A stretch of DNA of 64,000 nucleotides from positions 143,113 through 207,112 of the forward strand of contig DYEU01000018.1 in the NCBI GenBank assembly GCA_020725555.1. Reading direction: 5' to 3'. The notes under the pieces were generated by a model. It made no database searches. It was given only the letters and a program-made list of their open reading frames with translations, and was not told where the DNA came from. This stretch comes from Desulfatibacillum sp. Its GTDB lineage: Bacteria > Desulfobacterota > Desulfobacteria > Desulfobacterales > SpSt-501. Position 1 is the stretch's first letter, and every line of letters begins with the position of its first letter. This document shows, one piece after another, positions 1 through 10,049 of this stretch. The translations under genes and the position numbers were made by a program.

Positions 1-1078
1 GCCCCGGCGCGGAGGAGACGTGGATTTCGCCGCCGTGCTGTTCCACGATCTGGCGGGTGATGAACAGCCCAAGCCCCGTCCCCCGATCCCCCTTGGAAGA
101 AAAAAAGGGCGTGAACAGCTTGCCCTGGGTTTCCTCGTCCATGCCGGCCCCGTTGTCGAGAACGGTGAATTCGATCCGGTTCTTCTTGGGCCGCAGCCCG
201 AAGACGATGCGGGCCGGCCTGCGGGCGCCGGGGTCCCGGCAGGCATCGAGGGCGTTTTCGAGGAGGTGGGTCAGGGCGGCCTGCAGATAGGCGGGGGACG
301 CCTGGATCCGGCCGGCCCGCGGGTCGAATTCGGTGCTGAACCGGACCCCCGCCGCCGCCATCTTCTCCCTCACGGCGGCGGCGGTCTCTTCGGCCAGGCC
401 GAGCGCGTCGACCCGTTCAAGCTTGAGCTCGCGCTTTTTCGAGTAATAGAGAATGTCCAGAACGACGCGGCGGATCCGCTCCAGCCGCTGCTTGACGACC
501 TCCCAGCCCTCGACGATCTCCTCCCGGCGATCCCGCGCCAGCCCCTGGTCCACGAGGTACACGCCCGCGTCCAACCCGGTGAGCAACCCCTTGAGCGCAT
601 GCGAGATCGAGCCGAGCATCAGGCCGAGTGTGGACAGGTGGCTTTGCAGCTCGCTCTTCTCCGCGACCAGCCGCTCCAGGCGCTGCAGGTACTCCCGGAG
701 CTTTTCCCGGATCTGGATCCGTTCGACGGCGCGCCGCAGCGCGATCTCCAACGCCTCGACGTGGATGGGCTTGGTGATGAAGTCGGTCGCCTCGTGCTTC
801 AGGCTGCGGATCGCGAGGTCCAGGTCGCCGTGGCCGGTGATCATGATCACCTCGGTCTCCGGAGAGCGGTTCTTGATGCGGCGCAGCAGCTCAATCCCGT
901 CGAGGCCCGGCATCTTGATGTCCGTCAGCACGATCGGGGGCTGGAGGGCGGCGAAGCGCTCGAGGGCCTCCTCGCCGTTTTCGGCCTCGACGACTTCGAA
1001 GCCCAGCTCGCCGAGCGGCAGGCGCAGCACCTCCCGGATGTCCCTCTCGTCGTCGACCAGCAGGACCCGGTTATCCAT
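1..1078 (-). CDS. Receiver domain-histidine kinase protein (C-terminus beyond window start)
   Basis: Minus-strand translation from ATG at 1078: [28 protein letters not shown]..., IVLTDIKMPG phosphoacceptor, then HATPase motifs (ENALDAC, DNGAGMDEE, GDRGTGLGLFI). Start overlaps the upstream kinase stop by 8 bp. Confidence 0.85.
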   Translation of the reverse strand, partial: MDNRVLLVDDERDIREVLRLPLGELGFEVVEAENGEEALERFAALQPPIVLTDIKMPGLDGIELLRRIKNRSPETEVIMITGHGDLDLAIRSLKHEATDFITKPIHVEALEIALRRAVERIQIREKLREYLQRLERLVAEKSELQSHLSTLGLMLGSISHALKGLLTGLDAGVYLVDQGLARDRREEIVEGWEVVKQRLERIRRVVLDILYYSKKRELKLERVDALGLAEETAAAVREKMAAAGVRFSTEFDPRAGRIQASPAYLQAALTHLLENALDACRDPGARRPARIVFGLRPKKNRIEFTVLDNGAGMDEETQGKLFTPFFSSKGDRGTGLGLFITRQIVEQHGGEIHVSSAPG

Positions 1079-3380
1079 GGCCGTTCTCCGGCAGAGGGAA
1101 TTCGATCACGAAACAGGCGCCGCCCTCCGGGGCGGGCTTGACGCGGATTGTGCCGCGGCAGTCCTTGACGATGCCGTAGCTGATCGACAGGCCCAGGCCG
1201 GTCCCCTGCCCGGCCTGCTTGGTCGTGAAAAACGGCTCGAAGATCCGCTCGGCGAGGTGCGGCGGTACCCCCACCCCCGTGTCGCGGATCTCGCAGACCA
1301 CGTTCCGCCCGCTGCGGTAGGTGGCGATGTGAATGCGTTTCTCGCCCCCCCCCGCTTCCCGGCCGGCCCAGCGCTCCTCGATCGCGTCCCGCGCGTTGAT
1401 GAGCAAATTGATGAACACCTGCTCCAGCCGGCCCGGGTCGGCGTCGATTTTCGGCAACTCCGGGTCGGTCTCCCAGACCACCTCGATGCACCGCAGCTTG
1501 AGCTGCTGGCTGAAGACATCGAAGGCCCCGTGCAGGACGTCATTCACCTGGACCCGCTCGAGCTTGAGTTCGGACTTGCGGGCGAACTGCCGCAGGTGGT
1601 TGATGATGCGCGTGGCCCGGTCGATGTTCCCGTCGATCTTGCGCAGCATGGCCTCGAGGGTCGCCGGGTCGAGCGGCCGGCCGTCGTCGAGCTTGCGGAT
1701 GAAAAAGCTGCTCGCGGTCTTGATGACCGAGAGGGGCTGGTTGAGCTCGTGGGCGATGCCCGTCGCCATTTCCCCCAGGGTGGCCATCTTGCTCGCGTGA
1801 ATCAGCTGCTGCTCGGTTTCGAGTCGCTTGGTGATGTCGCTGGTCGTCACGAGCAGCACCTCCCGTCCGGGGTACTCGCCCGGGGAGATGCGGATGTTGA
1901 CGAAGATCCGCTTGCCGTCGGCCCGAAGGTGCTTGATCTGGTTGAGCTCGGAAACCCGGGGCAACAGCTCCCGGTAGGATTCCCGTTCCTCCGGGAAAAA
2001 ATAATCCAGAAACGAGCGTTGCAGGGCCTCCTCCCGTGTGTGGCCGTAAACCGTCGTCACGCTGCGGTTGCAGTCGACCACGTCGAGCGTGCGGGCATCC
2101 ACGACGAAGACCGGGTTGGGGATGTGGTTGAAGATCTCGTGATACTTCTTCTCGGAGCGCGCCAGCTGCTCCTCGAGCAGTTTGCGCTCGGTGATGTCCA
2201 GGCTCATCTCGAGCGCGGCGACCACCTCCCCCTGCCGGTTGTGGATGGGGGTCGTCCGAAAAATCCAGTGGGCGACGCTGCCGTCCTTGTTCAACCCGCT
2301 CTCCTCGCCCTGGTGCGGCTGCCCGTCCTCGAACGTCAGGGCCACCGGGCAGCGGGGGCAAGGCTCCTCCCGGCCCTTGTAGGCCCGGTAGCAGGTGTCG
2401 TTCTCGCGGGGCGCGAACCGCTCGGCGAATTCGCGGTTGAAGCGGAGCAGCCGGAAGTTCCGGTCCTGCAGGGTGATCAGGCAGGGGACGTTTTCGAAGA
2501 GGGTCTGGTATTCCTCGCGCTGAGCGTTCAGCTCCCCTTGTTTTTGCGCAATCTCGAGGCTCATCGTCTGGATCGCGCGGGCGAGCTGGCCCATTTCGTC
2601 TCGGCGTGCGACCGGGATGGGGTCGGGCGGCAACCCGCGGGCGATCCGCCGCGTTCCCGCAATCAGGTTCTGGACGGGCCGGTTGACAAACACGACGAGC
2701 AGGACGGCGAGCAGGCCCGAGGTGAGCAGAAAGACCGCCGCGGCCAGCCCGACCACGGCGCGCTTGCCCACGGCCAGCTCCCGGTCGGTGTCGGCGAGCG
2801 AGACCACGACGTCCAGGGCGCCGAGAATTTTCTTGTCTTCGGGGTGGATGTGGCAGGCGCCCGAGGAGCACCCCGGTTCGTTGTAGATCGGGCTGAGGAT
2901 GCCGATCCGGCGCGGCTCGCCGGGGACGGCCAGGATGCGCGTGCGGGAGGGAAGATCCAGATCGACGAGCGGCGGCTCCGTGCGGTGGCAGATGTCGCAG
3001 GCCTCGGCCTTGATGTTGGTTCTCGTGTCCACCTCGGCCGGTCGGTTGGAGAACTTGATCTCCCCCTCCTTGTTGTAGATGCGGATGTTGCGGATCTCGG
3101 GCTGGGTGCCGATGTTGGCGATGATCTGCGTGATGTCGTCGCGGGAATTGAGCATCATCGCGTAGTGCGTGCCCAGGCGGATCGTGTTGGTGAGGCGGTC
3201 GGTCGAGACGACGACGCTTTCCATGAGCTTGCGCTCCTGGTAGCTCGTGTTGAAATAGGCCCACGTCGCGATGGAAACGAACAGCGTCACCCCGACGGCG
3301 GAGATCAACCGCACCACGAGACGGTGCGGCAGCGCCGGAAGCCCCCCACCGCCCTCCCTCGCCTCCAGGCCGGTCTTCAT
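1071..3380 (-). CDS. Membrane sensor histidine kinase with heme-binding periplasmic domain, HAMP-like and PAS domains
   Basis: [11 protein letters not shown]...; N-terminal TM, CDICH and CSSGACH heme motifs, second TM, two PAS regions, [12 protein letters not shown]-box, [11 protein letters not shown]-box, GTGLGLSI G-box. Confidence 0.9.
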   Translation of the reverse strand: MKTGLEAREGGGGLPALPHRLVVRLISAVGVTLFVSIATWAYFNTSYQERKLMESVVVSTDRLTNTIRLGTHYAMMLNSRDDITQIIANIGTQPEIRNIRIYNKEGEIKFSNRPAEVDTRTNIKAEACDICHRTEPPLVDLDLPSRTRILAVPGEPRRIGILSPIYNEPGCSSGACHIHPEDKKILGALDVVVSLADTDRELAVGKRAVVGLAAAVFLLTSGLLAVLLVVFVNRPVQNLIAGTRRIARGLPPDPIPVARRDEMGQLARAIQTMSLEIAQKQGELNAQREEYQTLFENVPCLITLQDRNFRLLRFNREFAERFAPRENDTCYRAYKGREEPCPRCPVALTFEDGQPHQGEESGLNKDGSVAHWIFRTTPIHNRQGEVVAALEMSLDITERKLLEEQLARSEKKYHEIFNHIPNPVFVVDARTLDVVDCNRSVTTVYGHTREEALQRSFLDYFFPEERESYRELLPRVSELNQIKHLRADGKRIFVNIRISPGEYPGREVLLVTTSDITKRLETEQQLIHASKMATLGEMATGIAHELNQPLSVIKTASSFFIRKLDDGRPLDPATLEAMLRKIDGNIDRATRIINHLRQFARKSELKLERVQVNDVLHGAFDVFSQQLKLRCIEVVWETDPELPKIDADPGRLEQVFINLLINARDAIEERWAGREAGGGEKRIHIATYRSGRNVVCEIRDTGVGVPPHLAERIFEPFFTTKQAGQGTGLGLSISYGIVKDCRGTIRVKPAPEGGACFVIEFPLPENGHG

Positions 3381-4306
3381 CGGCGAACCTCCTCCCCGTC
3401 CCTGCGGTCCGCCGCCCCGTCGGGGCTTCGGCCCCGCACCGCGGCCCGCCCCGGAGGCGTCGGGAGGGGAAGGCCGCCTTCCCCCCTGCAGCCGAGCGCC
3501 TCCTGCGGCAACCCCAGAGCGAGGCCGATGAGCTGGGGCAGGTAGAGCACGGTGCGGGCAAGATCGCGGCGCAATCGACGGCTTGCGGGCCCCTGAAAGG
3601 CCACGAGGTTCATCTGGCACATGGGGCAGACCGTGGCCACGGCGTCCGCGCCCCGGGCGTCGTCCAGGATCGCCGCGATGCGCGACAGCCCGGCCTCCCG
3701 TTGGGTGCTGGCCAGCGAGGCCCCGCAGCACGCCCCGCCCGATCGCCAGCGAAACACCTCGGCCCCCAGCGCCCGGATCAGCGGTTCCATCGATGTCGGC
3801 CGCTCGGGGTCGTCGAAGTCGGCATACGGCCGCAGGCACTGGCATCCGTAGTAGGGCGCGATGCGGATTCCCCGAAGGGGCCGGATGACCCGTGCGGCGA
3901 CCCGGTCGGCCCCCACGTCGCAGGCGAGCACGTCGAGGAGGTGCCGCACGCGCGTCCGCCCCTCCGGGCGGAGTTCCTCCACCGACAGCACCTCCCGGAT
4001 GGCGGCCGCCTCGCGCGGATTCGCGCGCATCGCCTGCGCCGCGTGCCGCAGGTTGAGGTAGCAGGCGCTGCAGGGGGCCAGGACGTCCCGCTTCGCCTCC
4101 CGGCGTTCGGCGAGCGCCAGGTTGCGCGCCGGCAGGACCCGGGCGAGCAGCGCGCCGGCGGCCCCGGCCGCGGAGGCGCCGCAGCAGGTCCAGTCGGGGA
4201 TCTCGAGCAACTCCACCCCCAGGGCGGCCAGAACCGCCCGGGTCGAGCGATCGTAGTCGCGCGCGGTGCCTTCCAGCGAACAGCCGGGGTAGTAGTGATA
4301 CCTCAT
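3377..4306 (-). CDS. hdrB: Heterodisulfide reductase subunit B-like protein (CCG domains)
   Basis: MRYHYYPGCSLEGTARDY..., PDWTCCGA, PCSACYLNL, YYGCQCLRP, GACCGASLA, CPMCQMNL: paired cysteine-rich CCG motifs. Confidence 0.9.
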   Translation of the reverse strand: MRYHYYPGCSLEGTARDYDRSTRAVLAALGVELLEIPDWTCCGASAAGAAGALLARVLPARNLALAERREAKRDVLAPCSACYLNLRHAAQAMRANPREAAAIREVLSVEELRPEGRTRVRHLLDVLACDVGADRVAARVIRPLRGIRIAPYYGCQCLRPYADFDDPERPTSMEPLIRALGAEVFRWRSGGACCGASLASTQREAGLSRIAAILDDARGADAVATVCPMCQMNLVAFQGPASRRLRRDLARTVLYLPQLIGLALGLPQEALGCRGEGGLPLPTPPGRAAVRGRSPDGAADRRDGEEVRR

Positions 4307-4863
4307 GGCGCGTTCTCCACCTCGGCCGCCCGGCGGAAGAGGGCCTCCAGGGAGCGGGACGGCCTGCGGCCGAGCGGCAGGGACCCGCGCGCGGCCAGTT
4401 GCAGCCCGAGCGCCGCGTGCCGCAACAGAAGCAGCGGGTTTTTGACCGCGGCGATGTAGTGCATCATGAAGGCCATCTCGTTCACCCTCCCGTTGCGCCG
4501 CACGCTTTCGAGAAACTGGTGATGGAAGGCCGTGACCGCGCGGTAGCGCCTCATCCGCCCGCGGTGTGCGGCTCGCTGGAGGGCGTGCATCGCCTCGGTC
4601 AGCGGCAAGCCGCGCGGGCAGCGCAGGGTGCAGCGGTAGCAGGCCGAGCATAGGGTGAAGGTCCGGCTGCGGAAGATCTCCTCCCCCCGGTCCAGCAGGA
4701 CCAGCCGCCAGAGGCGGCGGGGGGTGAGATCCATGGCGGCGGCGTTCGGGCAGGATCCCGAGCAGGTGCCGCATTGCATGCAGGCCTGGACCATCCGGCG
4801 CACGCGCTCAAGCTCGGCGCCGGCCGGCGGGAGCGAGGAATCCATCACCGGGGGCACGTTCAT
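4303..4863 (-). CDS. hdrC: Heterodisulfide reductase subunit C-like protein (two 4Fe-4S)
   Basis: MNVPPVMDSS...CMQCGTCSGSCPNA...CSACYRCTLRCPRGL; immediately upstream of hdrB with 4-bp overlap. Confidence 0.9.
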   Translation of the reverse strand: MNVPPVMDSSLPPAGAELERVRRMVQACMQCGTCSGSCPNAAAMDLTPRRLWRLVLLDRGEEIFRSRTFTLCSACYRCTLRCPRGLPLTEAMHALQRAAHRGRMRRYRAVTAFHHQFLESVRRNGRVNEMAFMMHYIAAVKNPLLLLRHAALGLQLAARGSLPLGRRPSRSLEALFRRAAEVENAP

Positions 4864-4948
4864 GAACCGTCTCCTTGCCCTGCCGCCCGCGGCCTTCGCC
4901 CCGGGGGGGTCGCGGCCGCGTGAAGCGGGCCTGCGGCCCGACCCGCCC

Positions 4949-7900
4949 TCAGCCGAGAGCCGCCTCGATGACGCCGAACATCTGGCGGGCGGAAAACCCT
5001 TCCAAGGTCGCGGCGTCGTTCGGGCAGACCGCGGCGCAGGCGCCGCATCCTTGGCACATGACCGGGTTGACGACCACCTGCCGGCGCTCGGGGTCCAGCC
5101 GGCGCGCCCCGTAGGGGCAGGCCTCGATGCACTGTTCGCAAAGGCTGCAGAGGCTGCGGCGGATGCGGGCCACGATCCGTCCGGAGGGCAGACGCTCCCG
5201 GCCCAGGATGGCGAGCGCCCGCACGGCGGCGGCTTGCGCCGTGGCGACGGCCTCCGGGATGGTGCGCGGCGAAAGCGCCAGACCGCAGGCAAAGACCCCC
5301 TCCTTCAGACCGTCCACCGGCCGCCACTTCGGGTCGGCTTCCTCGAAGAAGCCGTCGCGGTCCAGCCGGGCGCCGTATGCCTCGGCCAGCTCGCGGGGAA
5401 GGGTCGGCACGACACCGGCCGCCAGGACCACGAGCTGGGCCTCGATTTCGAGGGGCCGCCCGAGGATCGGCTCCTCCACCGTGACGACCGCCGCCCGGCC
5501 GGCCGGCCGGACCTCGGGGGGACGCTCCGGACGGTAGGGGATGAACAGCACGCCCTCTTGGCGCGCCCGGGTGAAGGCCGTCTCGGCGAAGCCGGGGGTC
5601 ATCAGGTCGCGGTAAAGCACGGCAGCGCGGAGGCCGGGGCGTCGCTCCCGGAGGGCCGCGATCTGCCTCAGGGCGGTGGGGCAGCAGACCCGGCTGCAGT
5701 AGTTGCGGGGCTCCCGCCGCGATCCGGCGCACTGGATCATCACGACCGCTTCCAGCGCGGCCGCCTCGAGCGTGCCCGCGGACAGGCTGCGCTCCAGCTC
5801 GGCCTGAGTCATCACGGCCGGGCTTTCGCCCCGACCGAAGCCGTGAACGGGCGCCTCCCGGCCGCCGGTCGCCAGAATGACGACCCCGTGTTCGATGCGC
5901 CGCACATCGCCCTGCGGACCCTCGAGGAGGGTGACGAACGAGCCCACCTCGCCCTCGGCCTGGACGACCCGCGATCGCGTGTGGAGCCGGATGCGGGGAT
6001 GCCTCTTGACCCGGGCTTCCAGGTCCTCCCGCAGGGACGGCACCGGGTGTCCCTCCAGGGTGCGCGTGAGCCAGGCGAGATTCCCGCCCAGCCGGTCGGC
6101 CGCCTCCACCAGATCCACCGCGACGCCGTGGTCGGCGACGGCCAGCGCCGCGGTCATGCCGGCGACACCGCCGCCCACCACCAGCGCTGCCCGCGTGATG
6201 GGGATGGCCTCCGTCTCGCGGGCTTCGGCGTTCTTCAAACGGACCAGGCCGCTTTGCAGGGCGAAGCGGGCGTCATGCGCGTCGGGGCGCGTTTCCCCGG
6301 CCCAGAGCGCCAAGTCGGCCGTCTCGATCCACCCGGCGGGCAGCCCGCTCGCCTCTTCGATCTCCCGGAGCGGGGACGGATGCCGCAGGAGCCGGCAGGC
6401 TCCGAGGAGCAGCCGGTTGGCGCCCGCGCGAGAGAGAAGCGCGGCCAGGCCGAGCCTTCCTTCCGCGGTGCACAACGGGGCGACGGGCTCCACCGCGGCC
6501 ACCTCCGGGTCGCGCCGCAGCGCATGGAGGACCGGATCCGGGAGCGCCGGGGCATCGGCCGAGCGCTCGCAGCGACAGAACACGGCGAGGATGCGGGGCG
6601 GCTCGCCCGCCGGGTGCTCGGAGAGCGCTGCGGGCGGCTTCTCCTCTTCGGCCGCCCCCCCTCCCGCGGCATGGAGGCGGAGCGAGGCCTCCGCGGCGGC
6701 GGCGGAAGCCTGGATCACCGTCTCGGCGATGTCCGCCATGCCGCCGCAGGTCCCCCCGATCAGGATGCCGGGATGCGCCGTGCGGCAGAGGGAAAAGGGC
6801 TCCGGGACGAGGAATCCCCAGGGGTTGAGGGCCAGCCCGAGCCGTTCCGCCGCTTCCGCGACGACCGGGGCCGGACGCCGGCCCACGGCCAGAACCACAA
6901 GATCGAAGGACTCCTCCCGGCATCCTCCGCCGGCCTCGACCCAGCGGATCCGCAGCCCTTTTCCTTCGGGCCCGCGGGTCACCGAGTGCGGCCGGGCCCG
7001 GACGAAGCGCACGCCGTGGAGTTCCTCGGCCCGCTCGCGATAGCGCTGGAACGATTTTCCCGGCGTGCGCACGTCCATGGAAAAGATCGTCGCCTCGAGC
7101 TCTGCTCCGGCGACCGCCTTCGCCCGCAGCGCCTCCTTGATGGAGGCCATGCAGCAGATGCTCGCGCAGAAGTCGGCCCCCTCCTGGAGGTCGCGCGAGC
7201 CCACGCACTGGATCCAGGCGATCCGGCCGACCGGTTGCCGGTCCCGGGGGCGCAGCAGGCGGCCCCCCGTGGGCCCGGTGCCGCTCAGCAGGCGCTCGAA
7301 TTCGAGCTGCGTCAGCACGCCGGCAAGCGCGCCGTAGCCGAAGGGGTTCTTCCCCGAAAGCGGGTCGTAGCCCTCCGAGCCGCCGCAGAGCACCACCGCG
7401 GCGGCCGTCAGGGGCAGGTCCTCCGCGGCGGCGAAGCGCTCGAAGCGCTCCGCCACCTTCGGGATGAGGGAGGCGACATCGAACGGCTTGATGAGGTAGT
7501 CGAGAGCCCCGATCTTCATCGCCTCCACCGCGGTCTCCACCGTGGCGTAGGCGGTCATCATCACGACATCCAGCGCCGGGCGCATCCGCTTCGCACGCTC
7601 GAGCACCTCGACCCCTTCCATGCCGGGCATCTTGATGTCGAGCAGCATGAGATGAAACGACTCCGCCTCGAGAGCGGCGAGCGCCTCGGGGCCCGAGGCG
7701 GCCATGGCCGCGGAAAACCCCTCGGCCTCGAGCCACTCCTTGAGCGAATCGCGCACCGAGAGCTCGTCGTCGACCACGAGAATCCGAAAGGAGCGGCGCT
7801 CGGCGCCCGGCAGACGGATGGCCCCCGTCGGGCAGGCCTCGAGGCAGGCGCCGCAGCGGGTGCAGGCCTCGGGGTCCAAGGCGTAGGCGTCCGGGAAGGC

Positions 7901-8356
7901 GTGCGGTGAAGGCCGGTCGATGGCCTTGCGCAGCGTGAGGCCGGCATTGAACGCGTCGGGCGTTTCCACGGGGCACACCGCGGCGCAGCGGCCGCAGCCG
8001 ACGCAGCGTTCCGGGTCGACCCCCCCCGAGACCCGGCGGAGCGTCACCCGCAGACGACCGGCCTCGCCCTCGATGGCCGCCACCTCGGTGTTCAGCCGCA
8101 GGTCGATCCGCTCGTGGAAGAAGCCGCGGCGCAGGCAATGCGCGGAGGCTGCGTCGCGCTCGATGCGGGGAAGCATGCGGCACAGGCCGCATCGATCCGT
8201 GGGGAACTGGGAGTCGAGCCGACCGAGGAGGCCGGTCGGGTGAGGCGCCCGGTCCACCAGGGTGACGCCGTAGCCGACCTCGGCCAGATCCAAGGCGGCG
8301 CGGATGCCGGCGATTCCGGCCCCGACCACCACGGCCCTTCCGACGCGGCGCTTCAT
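4949..8356 (-). CDS. hdrA: Tandem HdrA-like flavoprotein/polyferredoxin with embedded response-regulator receiver domain
   Basis: MKRRVGRAVVVGAGIAGIRAALDLAE..., multiple CxxCxxCxxxCP clusters, internal RILVVDDELSVRDSL...LMLLDIKMPGMEG...MMTAYA...YLIKPF, then second FAD unit AALVVGGGVAGMTAALAVADHG and terminal ferredoxin. Confidence 0.9.
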   Translation of the reverse strand: MKRRVGRAVVVGAGIAGIRAALDLAEVGYGVTLVDRAPHPTGLLGRLDSQFPTDRCGLCRMLPRIERDAASAHCLRRGFFHERIDLRLNTEVAAIEGEAGRLRVTLRRVSGGVDPERCVGCGRCAAVCPVETPDAFNAGLTLRKAIDRPSPHAFPDAYALDPEACTRCGACLEACPTGAIRLPGAERRSFRILVVDDELSVRDSLKEWLEAEGFSAAMAASGPEALAALEAESFHLMLLDIKMPGMEGVEVLERAKRMRPALDVVMMTAYATVETAVEAMKIGALDYLIKPFDVASLIPKVAERFERFAAAEDLPLTAAAVVLCGGSEGYDPLSGKNPFGYGALAGVLTQLEFERLLSGTGPTGGRLLRPRDRQPVGRIAWIQCVGSRDLQEGADFCASICCMASIKEALRAKAVAGAELEATIFSMDVRTPGKSFQRYRERAEELHGVRFVRARPHSVTRGPEGKGLRIRWVEAGGGCREESFDLVVLAVGRRPAPVVAEAAERLGLALNPWGFLVPEPFSLCRTAHPGILIGGTCGGMADIAETVIQASAAAAEASLRLHAAGGGAAEEEKPPAALSEHPAGEPPRILAVFCRCERSADAPALPDPVLHALRRDPEVAAVEPVAPLCTAEGRLGLAALLSRAGANRLLLGACRLLRHPSPLREIEEASGLPAGWIETADLALWAGETRPDAHDARFALQSGLVRLKNAEARETEAIPITRAALVVGGGVAGMTAALAVADHGVAVDLVEAADRLGGNLAWLTRTLEGHPVPSLREDLEARVKRHPRIRLHTRSRVVQAEGEVGSFVTLLEGPQGDVRRIEHGVVILATGGREAPVHGFGRGESPAVMTQAELERSLSAGTLEAAALEAVVMIQCAGSRREPRNYCSRVCCPTALRQIAALRERRPGLRAAVLYRDLMTPGFAETAFTRARQEGVLFIPYRPERPPEVRPAGRAAVVTVEEPILGRPLEIEAQLVVLAAGVVPTLPRELAEAYGARLDRDGFFEEADPKWRPVDGLKEGVFACGLALSPRTIPEAVATAQAAAVRALAILGRERLPSGRIVARIRRSLCSLCEQCIEACPYGARRLDPERRQVVVNPVMCQGCGACAAVCPNDAATLEGFSARQMFGVIEAALG

Positions 8357-9546
8357 CCCCGTCCTCCTTCGCTCCCGGGCGTGCGGCCAGGACCTCCGCC
8401 GCCGGCCGGGGCGGCCGGAATCCCGACGGCCTCCGTGAACTCCTCTTCGCGGAAGACCGCGAGCGGAGGGGGATCTTCCAGGCTCCGGCCGGCCTCGTAG
8501 CCGAAGGCCTGCTGGGTGCGGCGGGCGACGGTGCGGAAGACCTCCATGACCGCGATCCCCTGCGGGCAGGCGTTCGAGCATTGCCCGCACCCGACACAGG
8601 CCGTGCTCATGTGGGCGAGGCGGGTCAGATGGAAAAAGAGCGTGTCGCTCGGCAGCTTGAGCAGCCCCCCTCGTTCCGCCAAGCGCAGCACGTGGAAGGG
8701 GTCGTGCTCGAAGACGTCGGTCGCGAAGACGCATTCCCGGCAGGTGCATACCGGGCAGGCCACCCGGCAGTTGGTGCAGAGGAGGCAATCGGCGAAATAG
8801 GCCGCGGCCCCCTCGATGGTGGCGACGGCCGCCTCGGTGCGGGCGAAGAGCTCGTCGCGCGCGGCCGCCCGGCGGGCGATGAGGGCGCCGAGCGCCGCCT
8901 CCCGGGAAGGCAGGGGCTCGGCGGGCGGCAGCGCCGCGGCCGCGATCAGGGCTTCGCCGGCGGCCGTGCGGCCCTCGATCTGGAGGAACGTCCCGGCCTC
9001 CCCCCCCAGCAGCCCGATGTGCACGTCGGTGAACGGCGGCACCGGGTGCTCGCAGGCCCGGCAGGCGGGGGACAATCCCGGGTCGGGGGCCTCCCCCGAG
9101 AAGGCCTGCCGCAAAAACCGCTCCGTGTCCCCCGCGGTCTCCGCGCCCCCGGTCCGGAGAAACTCCCGCGTGGGGTAGGCACCGGGGCAGTCGAAGCTGA
9201 TCAGCACCGCCTCGTCGGTTCCCGCCTGCTTGAGCTTCACCATCTCGATGAACGCCCGGACTTCGCAGGGGCGCATCACCGCGGCCCAGCGCACCCCCAT
9301 CGGCTTCCGGCTCAGGCGCGCGGCCAACCGCGCGCCGTTGACCGCGAAGCAAGGCGAGAAGGGGTCGGCGCCCTCGAGCCGCTCCGGGTCGGTCACCAGG
9401 GTCGGCATCCGCAGGCGCTTGCGCGGCAGCGGCTGCGCCACCAGGACGGCCCCCACCGCCTGGGAATCCAGCAGCCGCCGCAGGAACCCGCGGACCGCGG
9501 CCGTGCGATCCCCCTGCCCCATCTCCAGGCGCGCCGTGACTCCCAT
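8353..9546 (-). CDS. FdhB/FrhB-like 4Fe-4S protein (F420-hydrogenase/formate dehydrogenase beta-type)
   Basis: MGVTARLEMGQGDR...; PCEVRAFIEMVKLKQ, CLLCTNCRVACPVCTCREC and CVGCGQCSNACPQGI; located between HdrA and MvhD. Confidence 0.75.
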   Translation of the reverse strand: MGVTARLEMGQGDRTAAVRGFLRRLLDSQAVGAVLVAQPLPRKRLRMPTLVTDPERLEGADPFSPCFAVNGARLAARLSRKPMGVRWAAVMRPCEVRAFIEMVKLKQAGTDEAVLISFDCPGAYPTREFLRTGGAETAGDTERFLRQAFSGEAPDPGLSPACRACEHPVPPFTDVHIGLLGGEAGTFLQIEGRTAAGEALIAAAALPPAEPLPSREAALGALIARRAAARDELFARTEAAVATIEGAAAYFADCLLCTNCRVACPVCTCRECVFATDVFEHDPFHVLRLAERGGLLKLPSDTLFFHLTRLAHMSTACVGCGQCSNACPQGIAVMEVFRTVARRTQQAFGYEAGRSLEDPPPLAVFREEEFTEAVGIPAAPAGGGGPGRTPGSEGGRG

Positions 9547-9574
9547 AGCCTCCCCCTTTCCGGCGAATGTCCGC

Positions 9575-10000
9575 TCAGTAGACCGCCGTCACCGCGGCGG
9601 CCCGGTTGGGTCCGATCTCCCGAAGGCGGGCCACGAGCTCGTGCAGGACCTCCGCGAACCGGATGCCGTCGCTCGCCCCGATCCACGTTAGCCGCAGGCG
9701 CTCGGATTCGATCCCGAAGCACGGCAGGATCTCCTGCAGGAGCTTGATGCGACGGCGGGCCTTGAAGTTCCCGTTCAGGTAATGGCAATCCCCGGGATGG
9801 CAGCCGCTCACGAGCACCCCGTCGGCGCCGTGGAGCAGCGCCTTCAGAATGTACTGCGGGTCCACCATCCCGGTGCACATCACCCGGATCAGGCGCACGT
9901 TCTTGGGAACGCGGAGCCGGGACGTCCCGGCCAGGTCCGCCGCGGTGTAGGTGCACCAGTTGCAGACGAAGGCGATGAGGATGGGCTCGAAGTCCGTCAT
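9575..10000 (-). CDS. mvhD: MvhD-like hydrogenase/electron transfer delta subunit
   Basis: MTDFEPILIAFVCNWCTYTAADLAGTSR...VMCTGMVDPQYILKAL..GADGVLVSGCHPGDCHY: MvhD signature. Confidence 0.93.
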   Translation of the reverse strand: MTDFEPILIAFVCNWCTYTAADLAGTSRLRVPKNVRLIRVMCTGMVDPQYILKALLHGADGVLVSGCHPGDCHYLNGNFKARRRIKLLQEILPCFGIESERLRLTWIGASDGIRFAEVLHELVARLREIGPNRAAAVTAVY

Positions 10001-10049
10001 CGTTCCTCCCGCGCCGTCCACCCCCCCCGGCGCTCCGCCGCGGCAGGGC

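Noticed and set aside
20-3545. Long plus-strand ORFs 20-1141 and 453-3545
   Set aside because: They are antisense to clear kinase/receiver genes on the minus strand; low-complexity Arg/Asp/Gly/Leu-rich translations typical of GC-rich antisense frames.
4655-7909. 1084-aa plus-strand ORF
   Set aside because: Antisense to HdrA-REC/HdrC with no recognisable domain; GC-rich artefact.
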